The position numbers and the translations under genes were made by a program. Under the pieces are notes generated by a model. That model saw nothing but the letters and a program-made list of their open reading frames with translations, was not told the origin of the DNA and searched no databases. A stretch of DNA of 64,000 nucleotides from Heterodera schachtii (taxonomy: Eukaryota > Nematoda > Chromadorea > Rhabditida > Heteroderidae): the NCBI GenBank assembly GCA_023374025.1, contig SIJG01000117.1:62001-126000 (forward strand), given 5' to 3'. Below, piece after piece: positions 1 to 11,783 of this stretch. Every line of letters starts with the position of its first letter. The stretch's first letter is position 1.

Positions 1-4
1 TCAG

Positions 5-285
5 CATTATAACTTTTTCTAGAAGCATCCAAATTAAACAATCTTAATATCTTTCGATAGCCCTAAGTGTCCTCTATTTTACTTTAAAATTTCGTTGAGC
101 TACAAAAAAGTTATGGCTTGTAAATTTCAAAAATTGATTTGGCAAACCTTTTTGACCACACCTTCTTTGAAACTCAACGAAATTTTTTAAAATTTTACAA
201 GAAGATAGAGGACACTTAGGGCCATCGAAAGATACCAAGATTGTTTAATTTGGGTGCTTCTAGAAAAAGTTATGGTGCATGAAAT
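5..285. repeat. Palindromic foldback repeat
   Basis: Two arms of about 100 bp, roughly 5-111 and 170-285, are near-perfect reverse complements. Both contain ATAACTTTTTCTAGAAGCA and the phrase CCTAAGTGTCCTC. Related phrases (CCTCTATTAGCCTGCAAAA) recur near 40.1, 40.3 and 48.7 kb, so this is a dispersed foldback family. No protein is encoded. Confidence 0.8.
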
Positions 286-379
286 TTATCAAAATATAAC
301 ATGGTCGTGTCTTTTTTCGAGGTCGTGTAAACTGAAATAGAACCAAATATATTTATTATCAGGGCTGAAAAAAATATGC

Positions 380-1025
380 AAATGCATATTTTTTTCCTGG
401 CTTCTCCATGCTTTAAATAGTAGGAAAAACACTTTCTTTTTTGTGTTTGCGTATAAAAATCGGGACTTTTATTTGCATATTTTTGCATATTTTGGGTTTT
501 TATGCATATTTTGCATATTTTGGGTTTTTCTGCATATTTCATGCATATTTTGCCATTTTTTTGTACATATTTTCAGTTTTTTGCATATTTTGGGTTTTTA
601 TGCATATTTTGCATATTTTGGGTTTTTCTGCATATTTCATGCATATTTTGCCATTTTTTTGTACATATTTCAGTTTTTTCATATTTTGCCATTTTTCGTC
701 AAATATTTTCAGATTGAAAATCCCTTAAGAAAAAAATTTGATTATGCCTAAAATTATTTCCAAATCTGAATTGATGCGCGAATGGGCAACAGGAGCTTTA
801 GTGGCGAAAATCTTGAGAAATTTTTGATTTGCAATTGCAAAAACATATAAAATTTATGAGGAATAAAAATTTTTTATTGAATTTGCACCCTAATTTTCAA
901 TTTTTTTGTGCATGTTTGGTGCATATTTTGCGATTTTTGTGCATATTTGGTGCATATTTCACGACTTTATTTGCATATTTATGCGCATATTTTGGCCACT
1001 TTTCGTGCATATTTTTTGCAGCCTG
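380..1025. repeat. Low-complexity GCATATTTT repeat tract
   Basis: Dense irregular repetition of GCATATTTT with GGGTTTT spacers. A block of about 90 bp at 486-573 is repeated almost exactly at 582-672. The long open frames across it (Phe, Ile and Cys rich) come from this periodicity and are not genes. A related motif with the phrase TTTTTTTCCTGG appears at 9505-9710. From about 1080 to 1412 I see only A+T-rich sequence with no supported exon. Confidence 0.75.
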
Positions 1026-1412
1026 TTTATTATTAATAGTTTATTATTCAATTATAAATTTAAATAATTAATTAATCATTAGAATAACTCTTCCGTACTG
1101 AAATGACCCGCCTCTTCCGATCAACACTCATTCGCACTTTTGTCACTTCGACACAGCACCGTACAGTTTCATTCTATTTTGTTTCATAAATACGTCACCA
1201 TTGGCGTTTTTAGATAAAAAATTGTCACATTATTTCGCGAGCAACCATAGGTCAGGTTTCAAAAAAGTGTTAACGTGTGAAATTTTTGATGCCGATGTTA
1301 AAAGAGGAGAGCCAATGCTATCGAACAAAACCAATAATTTCTTAATTGGTTGCTTATGAAACAATTATAACATTTTTTTTTGTCAATATTTTTTAAAGTT
1401 TTTTATTTTCAG

Positions 1413-2013
1413 GGCGTATATCAGTTTAATGCAATAACTCTTTTGTTTACTTTAATGACTTTTATCATTTATCTCTTTCTTGGCATCACAATATGTGTAA
1501 AAGCATCAGGTAAAGCATATTAAAAATCATACAACCGGCACTAATATTTCCATTTTCTTTCGTTCAATCATTGGCTGTAATTAGCTAATTTATTCTTTTT
1601 TTAGGTTTGCCGTCCGCTGATTCGTTCAATCGTCGCACTTTTCGTGCCCTTTTTTGCATTATTACTGTGAATATCGGCGGCTATTTTATCTCAACATTTG
1701 CATACTTTCTGCTAGCTCCCTCAATTGCTTCACCAGTCACTGTGTTTTTCTGCGCTTTAATGGCCGCAATTCCTTTGAACATTGGCGCAACATCAAACGG
1801 ACCAATTTTATATTTTACGCGGTGTCATTTTAATTGAAAATGTTTTAATAATAATTTTTAAATTTTAGTACGGAGTATCGACAGGCATTTCAAAAGGAAT
1901 TTCCATTTGTGTTCAAACGAACTCACAACCAAAATAAAGTCGTACCTCGTCAAAATGGGCCACCTATTCGCTTAATCTCACAATCAAGAATAAATGACAG
2001 TTGTGAACCATAA
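1413..2013 (+). CDS. Partial seven-transmembrane chemoreceptor-like protein (C-terminal part)
   Basis: Three exons join in frame: 1413-1509, 1605-1821 and 1869-2013 (TAA). The acceptor before 1413 is TTTTCAG and both introns are short. The product has a hydrophobic helix beginning NAITLLFTLM (about TM5), a basic loop (NRRTFRALF), a helix starting ALFCIITVNIGG (TM6) and a third with AALMAAIPLNIG-like composition (TM7) ending NGPILYFTR. It closes with TEYRQAFQKEF, the acidic-Tyr-Arg-Ala pattern that follows TM7 in rhodopsin-like nematode receptors. The receptor at the right end of the window has SDYRTAYKKA at the same place. Exons for TM1-TM4 were not found; they may lie beyond the left edge or have been lost to the repeats there. 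The srsx group is a plausible assignment, but I cannot confirm it. Confidence 0.7.
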
Positions 2014-2460
2014 ATGAAATTTTTCAACGATTAATGAATTTTATTCTATAATTCGAAAAACTGACAATTCTAAAGTAATTAATAAAATTTTTTCTTGGAT
2101 TTTTAATTTGTTTTATAAATTGCACACAAAAAAATCCAATAATTACATTACTAAAACCAAAAGAAAAAAGGCATGAGCAATAAATGCATTGAATTAAATG
2201 CTAATTGCCAATTTGTTTTTGTTGTTGTATTTATGTTTTGAATGATTGTAAAAAGTTTCAATGTTACATTTCATAGAAAAGAAATTTTAGGAATGTCAAA
2301 ATTGTTGCTCAAAAGAAATTTCATTATAAATAAACGCTTATGAATTCCTAAATTATTATGAATTTTATTTTTTTAATGTATCGTTTTTCAAGTTTTATCA
2401 CAAAAATAATAATAATAAATTTAGCAAATAAATTAAATTCAAATAAAATAAGGTGCAAAA
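2014..2460. other. Intergenic, no gene seen
   Basis: A+T-rich spacer between the receptor fragment and the first protease gene. I saw no convincing exon or repeat structure. Confidence 0.5.
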
Positions 2461-5400
2461 ATGTTGGCAAATATTTCATTGCCAATGGTTTTGCTGCTTT
2501 TTTATTACATCAACAGCAAAATTTTGTTTTTGTCATGCCAACAAAGTTCGGACTTTGCGAAATGCGGCATTTCCGACTTCGATCCTCAATTGGCCAATGT
2601 GTCAAAAATGGCAATCGGCACAAATCATGTATAAATGAGAAGAGCAATTCCAAATAAAAAATAATTAAAATTTATAATTAAAATTCAAAAAGGTGTATAA
2701 AGGGCAAGAAGTTGGGGATGACAAGGCATTTCCATGGATCGTCAGACTGATGTTTGGGGAAGGTAATCATTTAATTAATTGCAAATTATTTAATTTAAAT
2801 TTAATTGACAATTAAAATATTTTCGAGATATGGGAATAACAATTGTTTTTTTAATTCATAATATTTTCAAATTTTTAAGTGTCGTATTGCAGCGGAACAA
2901 TTATCGGTCCCCGACATATTTTGACCGCATTGCATTGTATCAAGCACAATGTTTCACGAAGTAATTTAATTATTAAGTTTATTTCTTTACATTTTTGGTG
3001 TCATTTAAAGCATTTTAAAGTTTCATTTCCGCAAAATTTCACAGAAATCTGCTAATGTTAAAAAACCAATGATTTTGGGATGGAATTTTTAGGTGCTAAT
3101 TAATCGAGAAATAGGTACCTAAATAGTTGCTAAAAATGCCAAAAAATGGAAAAAAATATATCAATAAATGTGTGAGTTTTGCAAAATTGCGAAAAAATAT
3201 GAAAAAGTGATCACTAATTTGCCCAGATGAGTGCCTGAGTCCCGATGAAATGTGTGTATTTTTTTCGTGATTTTTAGACCAAATAGTCATTGCGTATGGT
3301 GCCTCAAATTTGAAACAACTGCAAAAACAGACGGGCGTTACGGCCGTTAAATTGCACCCAAAGGGCACCGCCGCACTTCGCAATCAAATTAATGATGCAA
3401 AAGCAGATAAAAACATCGTCATAAATGGAAACGAATTGGAACATAACGAATATGACATGGCAATAATTAAAGTAAATATTTAAATAATTCGCTAATGGTG
3501 AGGAAAAGCGGATTAAAGTGATAAAAAAAACGAATTTTTAATTTTTTTTTTTTTTTGGTTGCTTTATTTATTTATTTGCCTTACATTTTTTAAAATCCTC
3601 GAAAAGCATCAAGACTTTTTCCTGGATGAATTTTTGTTTTTATTTAGCAATTTGAAGTTCTGAGAAAAAAACTTGAAAAATTTTTGTTATTCGTTAGTCA
3701 AAATATTTGAGTTTTTTTAATTAGTTTTTTCAGATTAATGATGCAAAAAGCATGTACAAGATAAAAACATAATAAACTATTTTAGGACGAGATTAAATTT
3801 TAGGGAAAATGTTTATATGAATATTTCTGTAATTTTATTCTGTTGAACTCAGTAAAATCACATAAGAAGAAAACTTTCAAATTTGAACCCCAAAACCAGA
3901 AGATTTTTTTAAAATTTTTTGACAGTTCAAACCGCAAAAGTTGGTCGACCAATTGTTGGCTATTCCATAATTGTTTTTAGTTTTTTAATCATTTTTTATT
4001 GGACGCAATATAATATAATAATTATACATGAATATTTTTTAAGTTGAAGAAGCCAATTGCATTCACAGCAAATGCTCATCCCATTTGTTTAATTGAATAT
4101 GGTTGCTATTAATTTTAAATATTTTTAAATTCCAAAATATTTTGATTATATTTTCAGGTTCGAATAATCATTCCACTTTTATTGTTGCTGGTTGGGGTCT
4201 TACTTCTCCGTACTGTTTAAAAGACAGTAAGACAGGCCCAAGCAACCAATTGATGTACGGTAAAATGAAAATCAGTCCACCAGAGAATTGTCAAAGTGCA
4301 TCAATCAAAAAATGTAATTTTAAATTGAAATAATGAAAATAAAAACACTGATTTAGCTAAAAGAATTTCAATTGATGATGATGATGATGATGGAAAAGCT
4401 TCTAATGATAATGAGCATGACCAAATCATTTGTGTTGAACCTGGGCCGAGCGTAATCGAAAGTGTAAAAAATTTGAAAAATAAAATTTAATTTTTCAAAA
4501 TTTAAATTGTTTTTAGGGTGACAGCGGTGGTCCATTAATGCGTAAAATTGGCAAAAATAATTGGGTCCAAGTGGGCGTCGCGAGCGCAGGGACTTGTAAT
4601 CCGGAAAAGCCAGAAAGTACCGATGGAAATACAAGTTATTATTTGTATAACAATATTTGAAAAGCAAGGCCTTTTCCAGCCAAAAAAATTAGTAAATTAT
4701 TGAGTGAAAAAAGTTTGCAGCTTGGTTAAAACCGTCTAAGTCCCAATAAAAACAATTTTTATTATTTAACTTAAAACACATTTTTAAAAAATTAAAATAA
4801 TCCAAATTAGACATTTAAATTTTCCCATAAAACTAGTATTATTTAATATTCAAAATAATAATATTATTTAATAAAGATTTTAAATAAACATAACAATTAG
4901 AGACCGACTTTTGAGGCATATGCCTTTTTTTCTGCGCACTAGTTTCGATATATTTATCATAAAAATCCATTTTCCACTTTGTTTGAAGCTTCTACGTTGA
5001 CTTTTATTATGCCCCTTTTTTTTTGCATTTTTCGGGACTTTCATGCCTTTTTTGGCGTTTTTTCCAAAAAATTCCATTAAAAATGCAATATTCGGGAAAA
5101 TACAGCCCTAAGAAAAGAAAAAAAATTTCAGAAATTGATCGCCAAAATTTATTTTTATTTTTTTGATAAAAATTTTTAGTGTTTAAAAAATTATAAAATA
5201 TACATTTAATGATCAAAATTAAGTTTTGATTCAGTTTTACTTGTTTTGCTCCATAAAAATAGTTAATAAAAAAATTTTAAATGCCTATTTTCAAGCATTT
5301 TAAACCTATTTTTTTAATAAATTAAAACAAATTTGATATTTAAATTCCTCTCAATAAAAACTAATATTATTTAACAAACATTTAAAATAAACATAATAAT

Positions 5401-5525
5401 ATTCTCTATATTTTTATTATTTTAATTCTCATTCAGGTCAATATGCTCAAATTGATTGTAATTGGATTGAAGAAGCGACAAATGGAGAAGTGAAGTGCAT
5501 CATAGAAAGTGAACGGAGCTTATGA
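2461..5525 (+). CDS. Trypsin-like serine protease, apparently intact (copy A)
   Basis: Secreted S1-family endopeptidase model of 342 aa. Exons are 2461-2628, 2693-2762, 2880-2960, 3278-3471, 4044-4101, 4158-4313, 4357-4451, 4517-4634 and 5437-5525; they total 1029 nt and read through without a stop. A hydrophobic N-terminus (about residues 1-25) should be a signal peptide. The likely mature start is VYKGQEVGDDKAFPW. Catalytic residues are His98 in LTALHC, Asp166 in EYDMAIIK and Ser277 in GDSGGP; VAGWG and HPICL are also family landmarks. The exon before GDSGGP carries an Asp run (about residues 249-254) and a pre-serine loop (ICVEPGPS) longer than in ordinary trypsins. Introns 4 and 8 are long and hold repeat debris. 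It is the only one of four related copies with all triad residues and no frame break. The substrate is unknown. The donor at 4452 is the least certain junction. Confidence 0.8.
4896..5330. mobile_element. Fragment of an AATTAGAGACCGAC foldback element in intron 8
   Basis: The sequence starts AATTAGAGACCGACTTTT and continues with GCGCACTAGTTTCGATAT and runs of GCCTTTTTT, matching the element at 41.27-41.89 kb. I could not find the matching right end, so this is probably a truncated copy. It enlarges the last intron of protease copy A. Confidence 0.5.
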
Positions 5526-6356
5526 TTCGTTTAAATTCGAGGAATTTCTTAAAATTCTATTTAAATATTGCCTTTTCGAAAACAGTTTTTGTTTGCTGAA
5601 AAAAGGTCTCCAATCGAAAAATTTCTAAGATTTTCTCGGCATTTCTCTGTGATAAAAATTAGTATGGCGAAAAGTTCGCAATAACGGCGTGCATTTTGAC
5701 GCTTCGTTCACATATAGTAGAGGGCAGGGATGGCACGGCACGGAAGGTGGCTAGGTCGATCCAAAAAAAACATTGATAAAATAATGAAATGAAATATTCT
5801 TTCGCTAAATAAATAAATTATAGTCATCAATTATATAGAAGTATTTTTTTAAATTATAATATTGCTAAAATTTTTGAAAAATGAATTAAAATTCCTATTT
5901 TACTTCGAGGTTATTCTTGCACCAGGAAATTTTAGATTATAAAATATAATCCCTTATACAAATGAATTTGTTGACTAAAAAAATATCAAATTGAAATTTT
6001 CGTATCGGTATGATTTTTTTTTTTGATCTTCTGAGATAAAAACGAAAATTCACTATTGATAAGTGACAACCATTCGAAATTTTTCTCAGTAGAAAAAATG
6101 AATTTTTTGCTGGTTGTTCCTTGCATAGATGACACGGAATTGCGTTTTCCGATATTATTGTGGACTGAATTCCTTTTCCGAAAAATTTTGGACGTCGGAA
6201 TTCCGATTTCCGAAATTTTTGATAGAAAAGTCAGATAAAAAAACACCGAAAACCCCAAGAATCCTTCGGTCGGGGTTTTCGCTAAAAATAAATCGAGCAG
6301 AAAAATAGAAAGAAAAAAAAAATTCACAATTAAACTGCACAAGTGCCTTTATTTAG
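5526..6356. other. Intergenic
   Basis: A+T-rich. Overlapping short open frames on both strands around 6.0-6.34 kb have no start, splice or family support. No upstream exon with a signal peptide for the following gene was found here. Confidence 0.45.
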
Positions 6357-6764
6357 AAAAGGCTGAAAAAGATGCGAAAGTGTTCTACGCGTTCGTTTGC
6401 TTTAACGAAACTGACGCAAATAACCGTGATTATTGCAAAAATGAGATGATGAAAGCATATCCAGAACGAGTGAAAGAGCATTTTAATTGCTTTTGCCATT
6501 TGGGCCCCAAGGGAGAATCCATGTACAACCGTAATCTGATCCCGAAGGATAAGTTAACATCAAATTAGGACCAAAAAAAAGAGGAAAGTTGGACCACAAA
6601 AACTTCACAATTTTAAGCCATAAAATTTAATTTGGTTTTCATTTGCAGAAAAAGCACCCGAGGACCTTCAACATTTGTTCAGTTCGCCAACAAAAGACAA
6701 TTCACCGTCAACGAAAATAGGCTCTTTGCTTAATTTGTTATTGACACTGATTAGTATCAATTAG
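6357..6764 (+). CDS. 3' part of an unknown small Cys-containing protein gene
   Basis: Two exons, 6357-6552 and 6659-6764 (TAG). The acceptors are TTTATTTAG and TTTGCAG and the phases agree. The first encodes VFYAFVCFNETDANN followed by a spaced set of cysteines (RDYCKNEMM and HFNCFCHLG). The second encodes a hydrophilic stretch and ends in a hydrophobic tail, IGSLLNLLLTLISIN, that could be a GPI-anchor signal or membrane segment. This stretch has more G and C than its surroundings and an even amino-acid mix, which suggests real coding sequence. The 5' exon or exons were not located. I do not recognise the family. Confidence 0.5.
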
Positions 6765-7595
6765 TATGTTTGATTATCAATTATTTTTCGCGTTTTTGGA
6801 TCAGATTTATTTTAAAATTTTCTTTCATGCATCCCTAGTTTTATTTCTGATCGCTGCCGCGTTTGATCCGATTATGACTGATGTTTGCTGGAAAAATATG
6901 AAAAACTCGAAAAGCTCATCCCCATAAAAAATGAAAAAAACTGATGATTTGCTTAGAAATATTATTTTTAATTTGTCGTACCATCCATCCCGTTTTGTAT
7001 CAAATTAAGTAAAATTATCTGCCATTTAAAATATAAATTTTTTTTTTCAATTGTTTAAGTTTTATTAGCATAAAACATCCCCCCCCCCCCTTCAGCAGCA
7101 GAAGGAGAAATTTGTCATCGCTTAAGGAAATGAAAAATGATGATTAAGCATGTACAAAACAACGAGAAATATGTGCACAAAAATTGGCTTTTCCTTTTAC
7201 GAAGCGTTTTTCATTCGCATTAAATGAGAAAATAATGCACATTTTTCAATTATTTTTTTCGAATAAAAAATTCTAATTGCATTTAACGTTATTTAGTATT
7301 TTAATGAATTTGAAAAAACAAATTTTTTTTTTTACTAAATTTCTATTTTTGTTTTAAGCATATATAAAAGAAAAATTCCGCTTCCACCAAATGAAATTTA
7401 AGTCAAATTGCTTTCAATTCAAGTCTTTTTATTTCTTTTTCCTACAATTTGTAATAATTTTACGTTGCTTCAATTTTTAATTAATTTTCGTTTCTATAAA
7501 AGAAGCTAAAACTATTCATTATTGGAAATTAATATTAATATCAATGGAAAATTAATTTTAATTAAAAAAATATAAAAAACACTTTAGAAGGCAAA
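6765..7595 (+). promoter_or_regulatory. Intergenic region with TATA box of protease copy B
   Basis: Mostly A+T-rich spacer with a poly-C run at about 7080. A TATA box (TATATAAAAG) lies at 7361-7370, followed by a block shared with the region upstream of copy C (AAAAATTCCGCTT). An acceptor-like ACTTTAG lies 9 bp before the ATG, which would fit a spliced-leader or 5'UTR intron site. Confidence 0.5.
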
Positions 7596-8883
7596 ATGGT
7601 TAAATTTTGGTTGACATTATTTATGGTTTTTACCGGCAACAATTTGTATTCAATTTGTGCGCACAAAGTAAACTTTTCTCAGTGTGGCATCTCCGACTTT
7701 GAGCCCGACTTGGACAATGTGCCAAATGACAAAATCGGCACAACCCATGTGAGAGAAGCAAATGGATTTTTATTTTAATAAAATTTTATTTTTAAAATTT
7801 ATTTATGAAGTACTTAATTTTCAGATATATAAAGGACGACCAGTGGAAAATGCCAATTCAATGCCGTGGATGGTCACTTTGCTTTCATTACAAGGTTTGT
7901 AAGAAATAAATCTTCATTAATTTGACTTAAATTGTTTAGCATTATGTACTGGGACAATCATCAGCCACAAATACATTTTAACAGCTTATCATTGCGTTTC
8001 CGGGATAATTTCTGTCCCAAGTAAATCAATTCTTTAATTAATTAATTAATTAATATTTTTATTCACATTCATTTGAAGGTTCCGTCCAAATTTCTTATGG
8101 AACAGTCAATGTTTCTAATGAAAAGCATAAAACAATTGGCCGCAATATTGTAATCCATCCAAATGCTTCTCTCTCGGAAATGAGTGTCAAAATAAATGGA
8201 AGCGAAATTGGAGCAGATTCTCTTTCAAATGATTTAGCAATAATTGAAATAAAAAATATTTTATTAATTTTATTGTAAATTACAAAATATTATTATTTAG
8301 GTTGAAAATACGCTTAAATTTTCACCAAATGTTCGGCCAATTTGTTTATTCGGCATCGGTTGGCTTCATCAGAAAATAATTAAGGGCGATTTAATTTTAT
8401 TTCTTTTAATTAAGATGCTTCATCTCATTCCAAAGTTTCTGGAAAGGATAAATTTGGCACATTTTCATCATTAATTAATTCCTCATTTATTATTGCTGGT
8501 TGGGGCTTAACTCAGCCAATGTGCCAAAAATATCCAATTCCACAATCAAGTGACCAATTAATGGTTGGCAAAATGCGAATGATTTCAATGGAGGAATGTA
8601 TTGATGGCAAAATTAAATGTAAAAATATAATAATTATCAACAGATAAATAAAATCAATTAATTAATTTAGCTAATGAAACGGAAAATGCTCTTCTTTTTA
8701 TTAATAAAACACTTTCTCTACTTAAAGAATTTATTATCGAAAATTCGAAAGATAAAATTTGTGTGATGGCTGAACCCACCTTGGCGGAGAAGTTACAATA
8801 TACATCATTAACACCATTTAAATCCATTAATCTTTTTTTTCAGGGAGACATCGGTGATTATTTTTATAACAAAATTTGTATTT
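7596..8883 (+). pseudogene. Trypsin-like serine protease pseudogene (copy B)
   Basis: The 5' half is well preserved. The signal peptide MVKFWLTLFMVFTG is followed by exons 7596-7748, 7825-7894 (mature start IYKGRPVENANSMPW), 7940-8020 (LTAYHC, catalytic His) and 8079 onward (NDLAIIE, catalytic Asp). Several lesions show the gene is dead. The donor after NDLAIIE reads GAAATAAAA where copy C has GAAGTAAAA, so splicing should fail and translation stops soon after. The active-site exon reads GDIGD in place of GDSGG, replacing the catalytic Ser with Ile, and then breaks off. The last coding exon is missing. Downstream sequence (about 8885-9480) still matches that of copies C and D, so the loss is internal. 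A transcript could still make a short secreted peptide. Confidence 0.85.
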
Positions 8884-9487
8884 TTATATAAATTATTTTT
8901 AATCCAAAAAATTTAGATTTCGTAACCAAATCGAAAAAATGTGTTGTTTAAATTTTAAAAAATTGCGCAGTTTTTTGAAATAGCGGGATTTGTGGGATTG
9001 CGGAATTTATCCCGCAAAGTCCGTCCCCTTAAAATTTTGGATAAAAATTTTGAACCATCTCCCAGCAGCGCGATCGGCATAAATTTGCTTTCACTAATGA
9101 ACGAAGTTGGATATATTTGATTGAACTGAAACTTTTTTTTGATGCTTTTTAATGTACAAAAACATTATATGTAAATAATTTTCAATTCTTTCAAAAAGCA
9201 TATTTAAAATAAAAACGAAATTACATGTAATGCTTGCTCTCTATTTAAAATTACTGAGCAGAGAACAAACCGTTTAAACTTTTAACAGGTAATTTCATTC
9301 ACTAAAAATGGAGGGATATTTTTTTTTAGTTTAAATAATTTTTAATAATAATATTTATTTAGAGATTTTCAACCCGGCAAAGAAATTTTTGGATTTTATT
9401 TTGAGCTCAGTACAGAAAAAAAATACGAGAAAACTTATGTTTGAATTGGTCAACGGATTAATACAACAATATGCATTTGTCATATGT

Positions 9488-10121
9488 AGGGTGTAGAATT
9501 ATATGCACATGCATATTTTTTTCCTGGACTGTGGGAGGTCTGAAACGTACGAAAAATTTGTTTTTAGCTTGGTTTGAAGCTTCTGGGCCGTACTTCCATA
9601 TGCATATTTGTGCATATTTCGCGATTTATGTGCATATTTGCATATTTGTGCATATTTTGGCATTTCGTGCATATTTGGGCATTTTTTCAAAAATCCTCTA
9701 TTAAAACGGCCCCCTCTATTAAAGCGGCCATTTGGGCCTGTAATGACCGAAAAATTTTCAAAAATTTAATTTTTTGGGTATTTTCTAATAAAAAATGTAA
9801 CTTTTTAAAAAATTGGAACTTTATGCCAAAAATAGTCAGAAAAATAGAAAATTCTTCATTTTTTACTTTATTTTCTTCAAAATAAATAAATTTTACTTTT
9901 ATTTTGAATTTTTGGTTCTAGAATGATTATCATACGATATTTAGCTATTTCCGATATTTTTATGCTTAAATTTAACAATTTTGAAGAAATTTGTAAAATT
10001 TTGCTCTCAATTTGGAAAAATTTATGTGCATATTTTTCACTTTTATGTGCATATTTCCCGATTTTTGGTGCATATTTTATGCGCATATTTGTGATTTTTA
10101 TGTGCATATAATTCTACACTC
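9488..10121. mobile_element. TIR foldback element (GTGTAGAATTATATGCACAT)
   Basis: The ends are inverted copies: GTGTAGAATTATATGCACAT at about 9488 and its reverse complement ending near 10119. The interior carries GCATATTT repeats at both sides (9595-9680 and 10020-10110). Units 2 and 3 lack this stretch: there the flank runs from TTTAGTGTGATG straight into AATTCCAATTAAAAATT. It is therefore an insertion specific to unit 1. No target duplication is clear. Confidence 0.7.
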
Positions 10122-11440
10122 TTTTCAATTAAAAATTGTTCAACAATTTCAAATATTGAACAAAAATTTCTGTGAGCAATTGAAAACGAAAAAAACAATA
10201 GAAAAAGTTGCGCAAAATGTGGCAATAAAAATCAAATTGTTCTGCCAATATACGACAAATAATGGTTTTTAAGAATTCATTTATTATTCATATTTCGGCA
10301 TTTTCACAAGAAAATTCAAAAAAATCAACCTATGGATAAAATTCCTTCCTAAAATCCGAAATTTTGTAAAATTGAAAATTGTCAAAAGTTTTTTTATTTC
10401 TAAAATTCCTATTTAAAATATATTAATGAAATTTTTTTTTAATAGAAACAAAATTATTTTTCAAAATTAACAATTTGAGACAGAACACCATTGGACTCAC
10501 TAATTGCATTATGAAATTTCTAAGCAAATGCAGACTTAGATTCCAAGAATTTTAATCCTTAAAAGCGGCAATTTTTGGTGAACATTTGAAATTAATGAAC
10601 AAATCGCACATATGAAAAACATTCGTTTTAGAACTCAGGTATTTAATGATTTTAAAGTATAATGATTTATAAAGTCCTTTTTATTCTTTTTGGGATTTTT
10701 ATGACTTTTCTGCAGTTCTGTGATTTTTTTTATTCACTTTTTAAGGCAAAATTTGAAAGAAAATGCCGAAAAAAGGTTCGATCATTGAACTCCGGCAAAA
10801 ACCTTCCATAATTATTGAGAAGACCCCGAGAATTGAAACAATTGGCCTATTTTATCCGATTTTTTCGACAAAATGTTACTCTGTTGAAATATTGCCCAAT
10901 TCCTTTTACAATGTGTTTTAATATGACAAATTTGGAAAGATACCTTTTTGGCATTGTATCGAAATTAGTCGTTTTTTTAAATGCTATTCTAAAATTTGTT
11001 TTCAAAAATGGTTCTTTTTTACTTTTTCTTATTTTTAAAGACTTTATTGCATTTTTCGTAACTTTTTGACGTTTTTTATGACATTTAAGTGGCTTTTTGG
11101 CGATTTTTATGACTTAAATTCCCAGCCCTATTAATAAATCATAGTTTAAAAATTTACAAATTTAAACGGTTTTTTGAAAAAAAATTAAATTAATTATTTT
11201 AAGAAAATATTTTTTGATTGTTGCCTAACATTAACATTATCTTTTACATTATTTACATGTAAAATGCCCTTTTTGGCCAAAAAAAATCGTGACTCGCAAT
11301 ATTTATAATTAAAAAAAAATTTTTTTTGCTTGCCACCTGATATTAGCATTGTCTTTTACATGATTGCCATGAAAATGCCCTTTTAATAGAAAAAAAAATC
11401 GAAAATTCACAAGATTATTTTACTGCATTTATTTCTAGCA
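10122..11440. other. Shared flank of the duplicated unit
   Basis: Non-coding sequence nearly identical to 21340-22135 and 33900-35280, for example AAATTTCTGTGAGCAATTG and AACAATTGGCCTATTTT. It links each protease copy to the next PAP-PIPK gene and shows that both genes were duplicated as one block. No gene seen. Confidence 0.75.
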
Positions 11441-11560
11441 ATAGAAATAGTAATAATTCATAGAAATAGTAATAATTCATAGAAAAATAGTAATAATTCA
11501 TAGAAATAGTAATAATTCATAGAAATAGTAATAATTCATAGAAAAATAGTAATAATTCCT
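11441..11560. repeat. Minisatellite upstream of PAP-PIPK copy 1
   Basis: About 6 tandem copies of an 18-21 bp unit, ATAGTAATAATTCATAGAAA, with 3-5 A residues at the unit boundary. The same array stands at the same distance before the other PAP-PIPK genes with different copy numbers. Confidence 0.9.
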
Positions 11561-11599
11561 CTTTATTTTATGGAAATAAATGCCCAAATTAAATTTGCC

Positions 11600-11783
11600 A
11601 AATAATGATCACCTAAGCATGACGTCAAATGCGTAGGATTCCTTAACATCATTAAGTAGAACATTCTGCATAAAAGGCTGCCACTGCTCAATTAATTCAC
11701 TCACAAATCAGAATTTTAATTTTTACATAATTTTAAATGCCATCAAATATTTAAAATAATAAAATTTATTTTCCCTTTAGCCA
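11600..11783 (+). promoter_or_regulatory. Conserved promoter of PAP-PIPK copy 1
   Basis: A block of about 100 bp is conserved upstream of all four paralogues. It contains GACGTCA (11621-11627, CRE/ATF-like), TTAAGTAGAACATTCTGC, a TATA-like ATAAAAGG (about 11670) and a CACTGCTCAATTAATTCACTC stretch where initiation is likely. An acceptor (CCCTTTAG) ends 3 bp before the ATG, so the leader is probably spliced in cis or trans. These sites are read from the sequence; their use is inferred. Confidence 0.6.

Noticed and set aside
441..751. Long Phe/Ile/Cys-rich open frames over the GCATATTTT tract
   Set aside because: They are open in several frames at once because of the repeat period; no start context, splice sites or domain.
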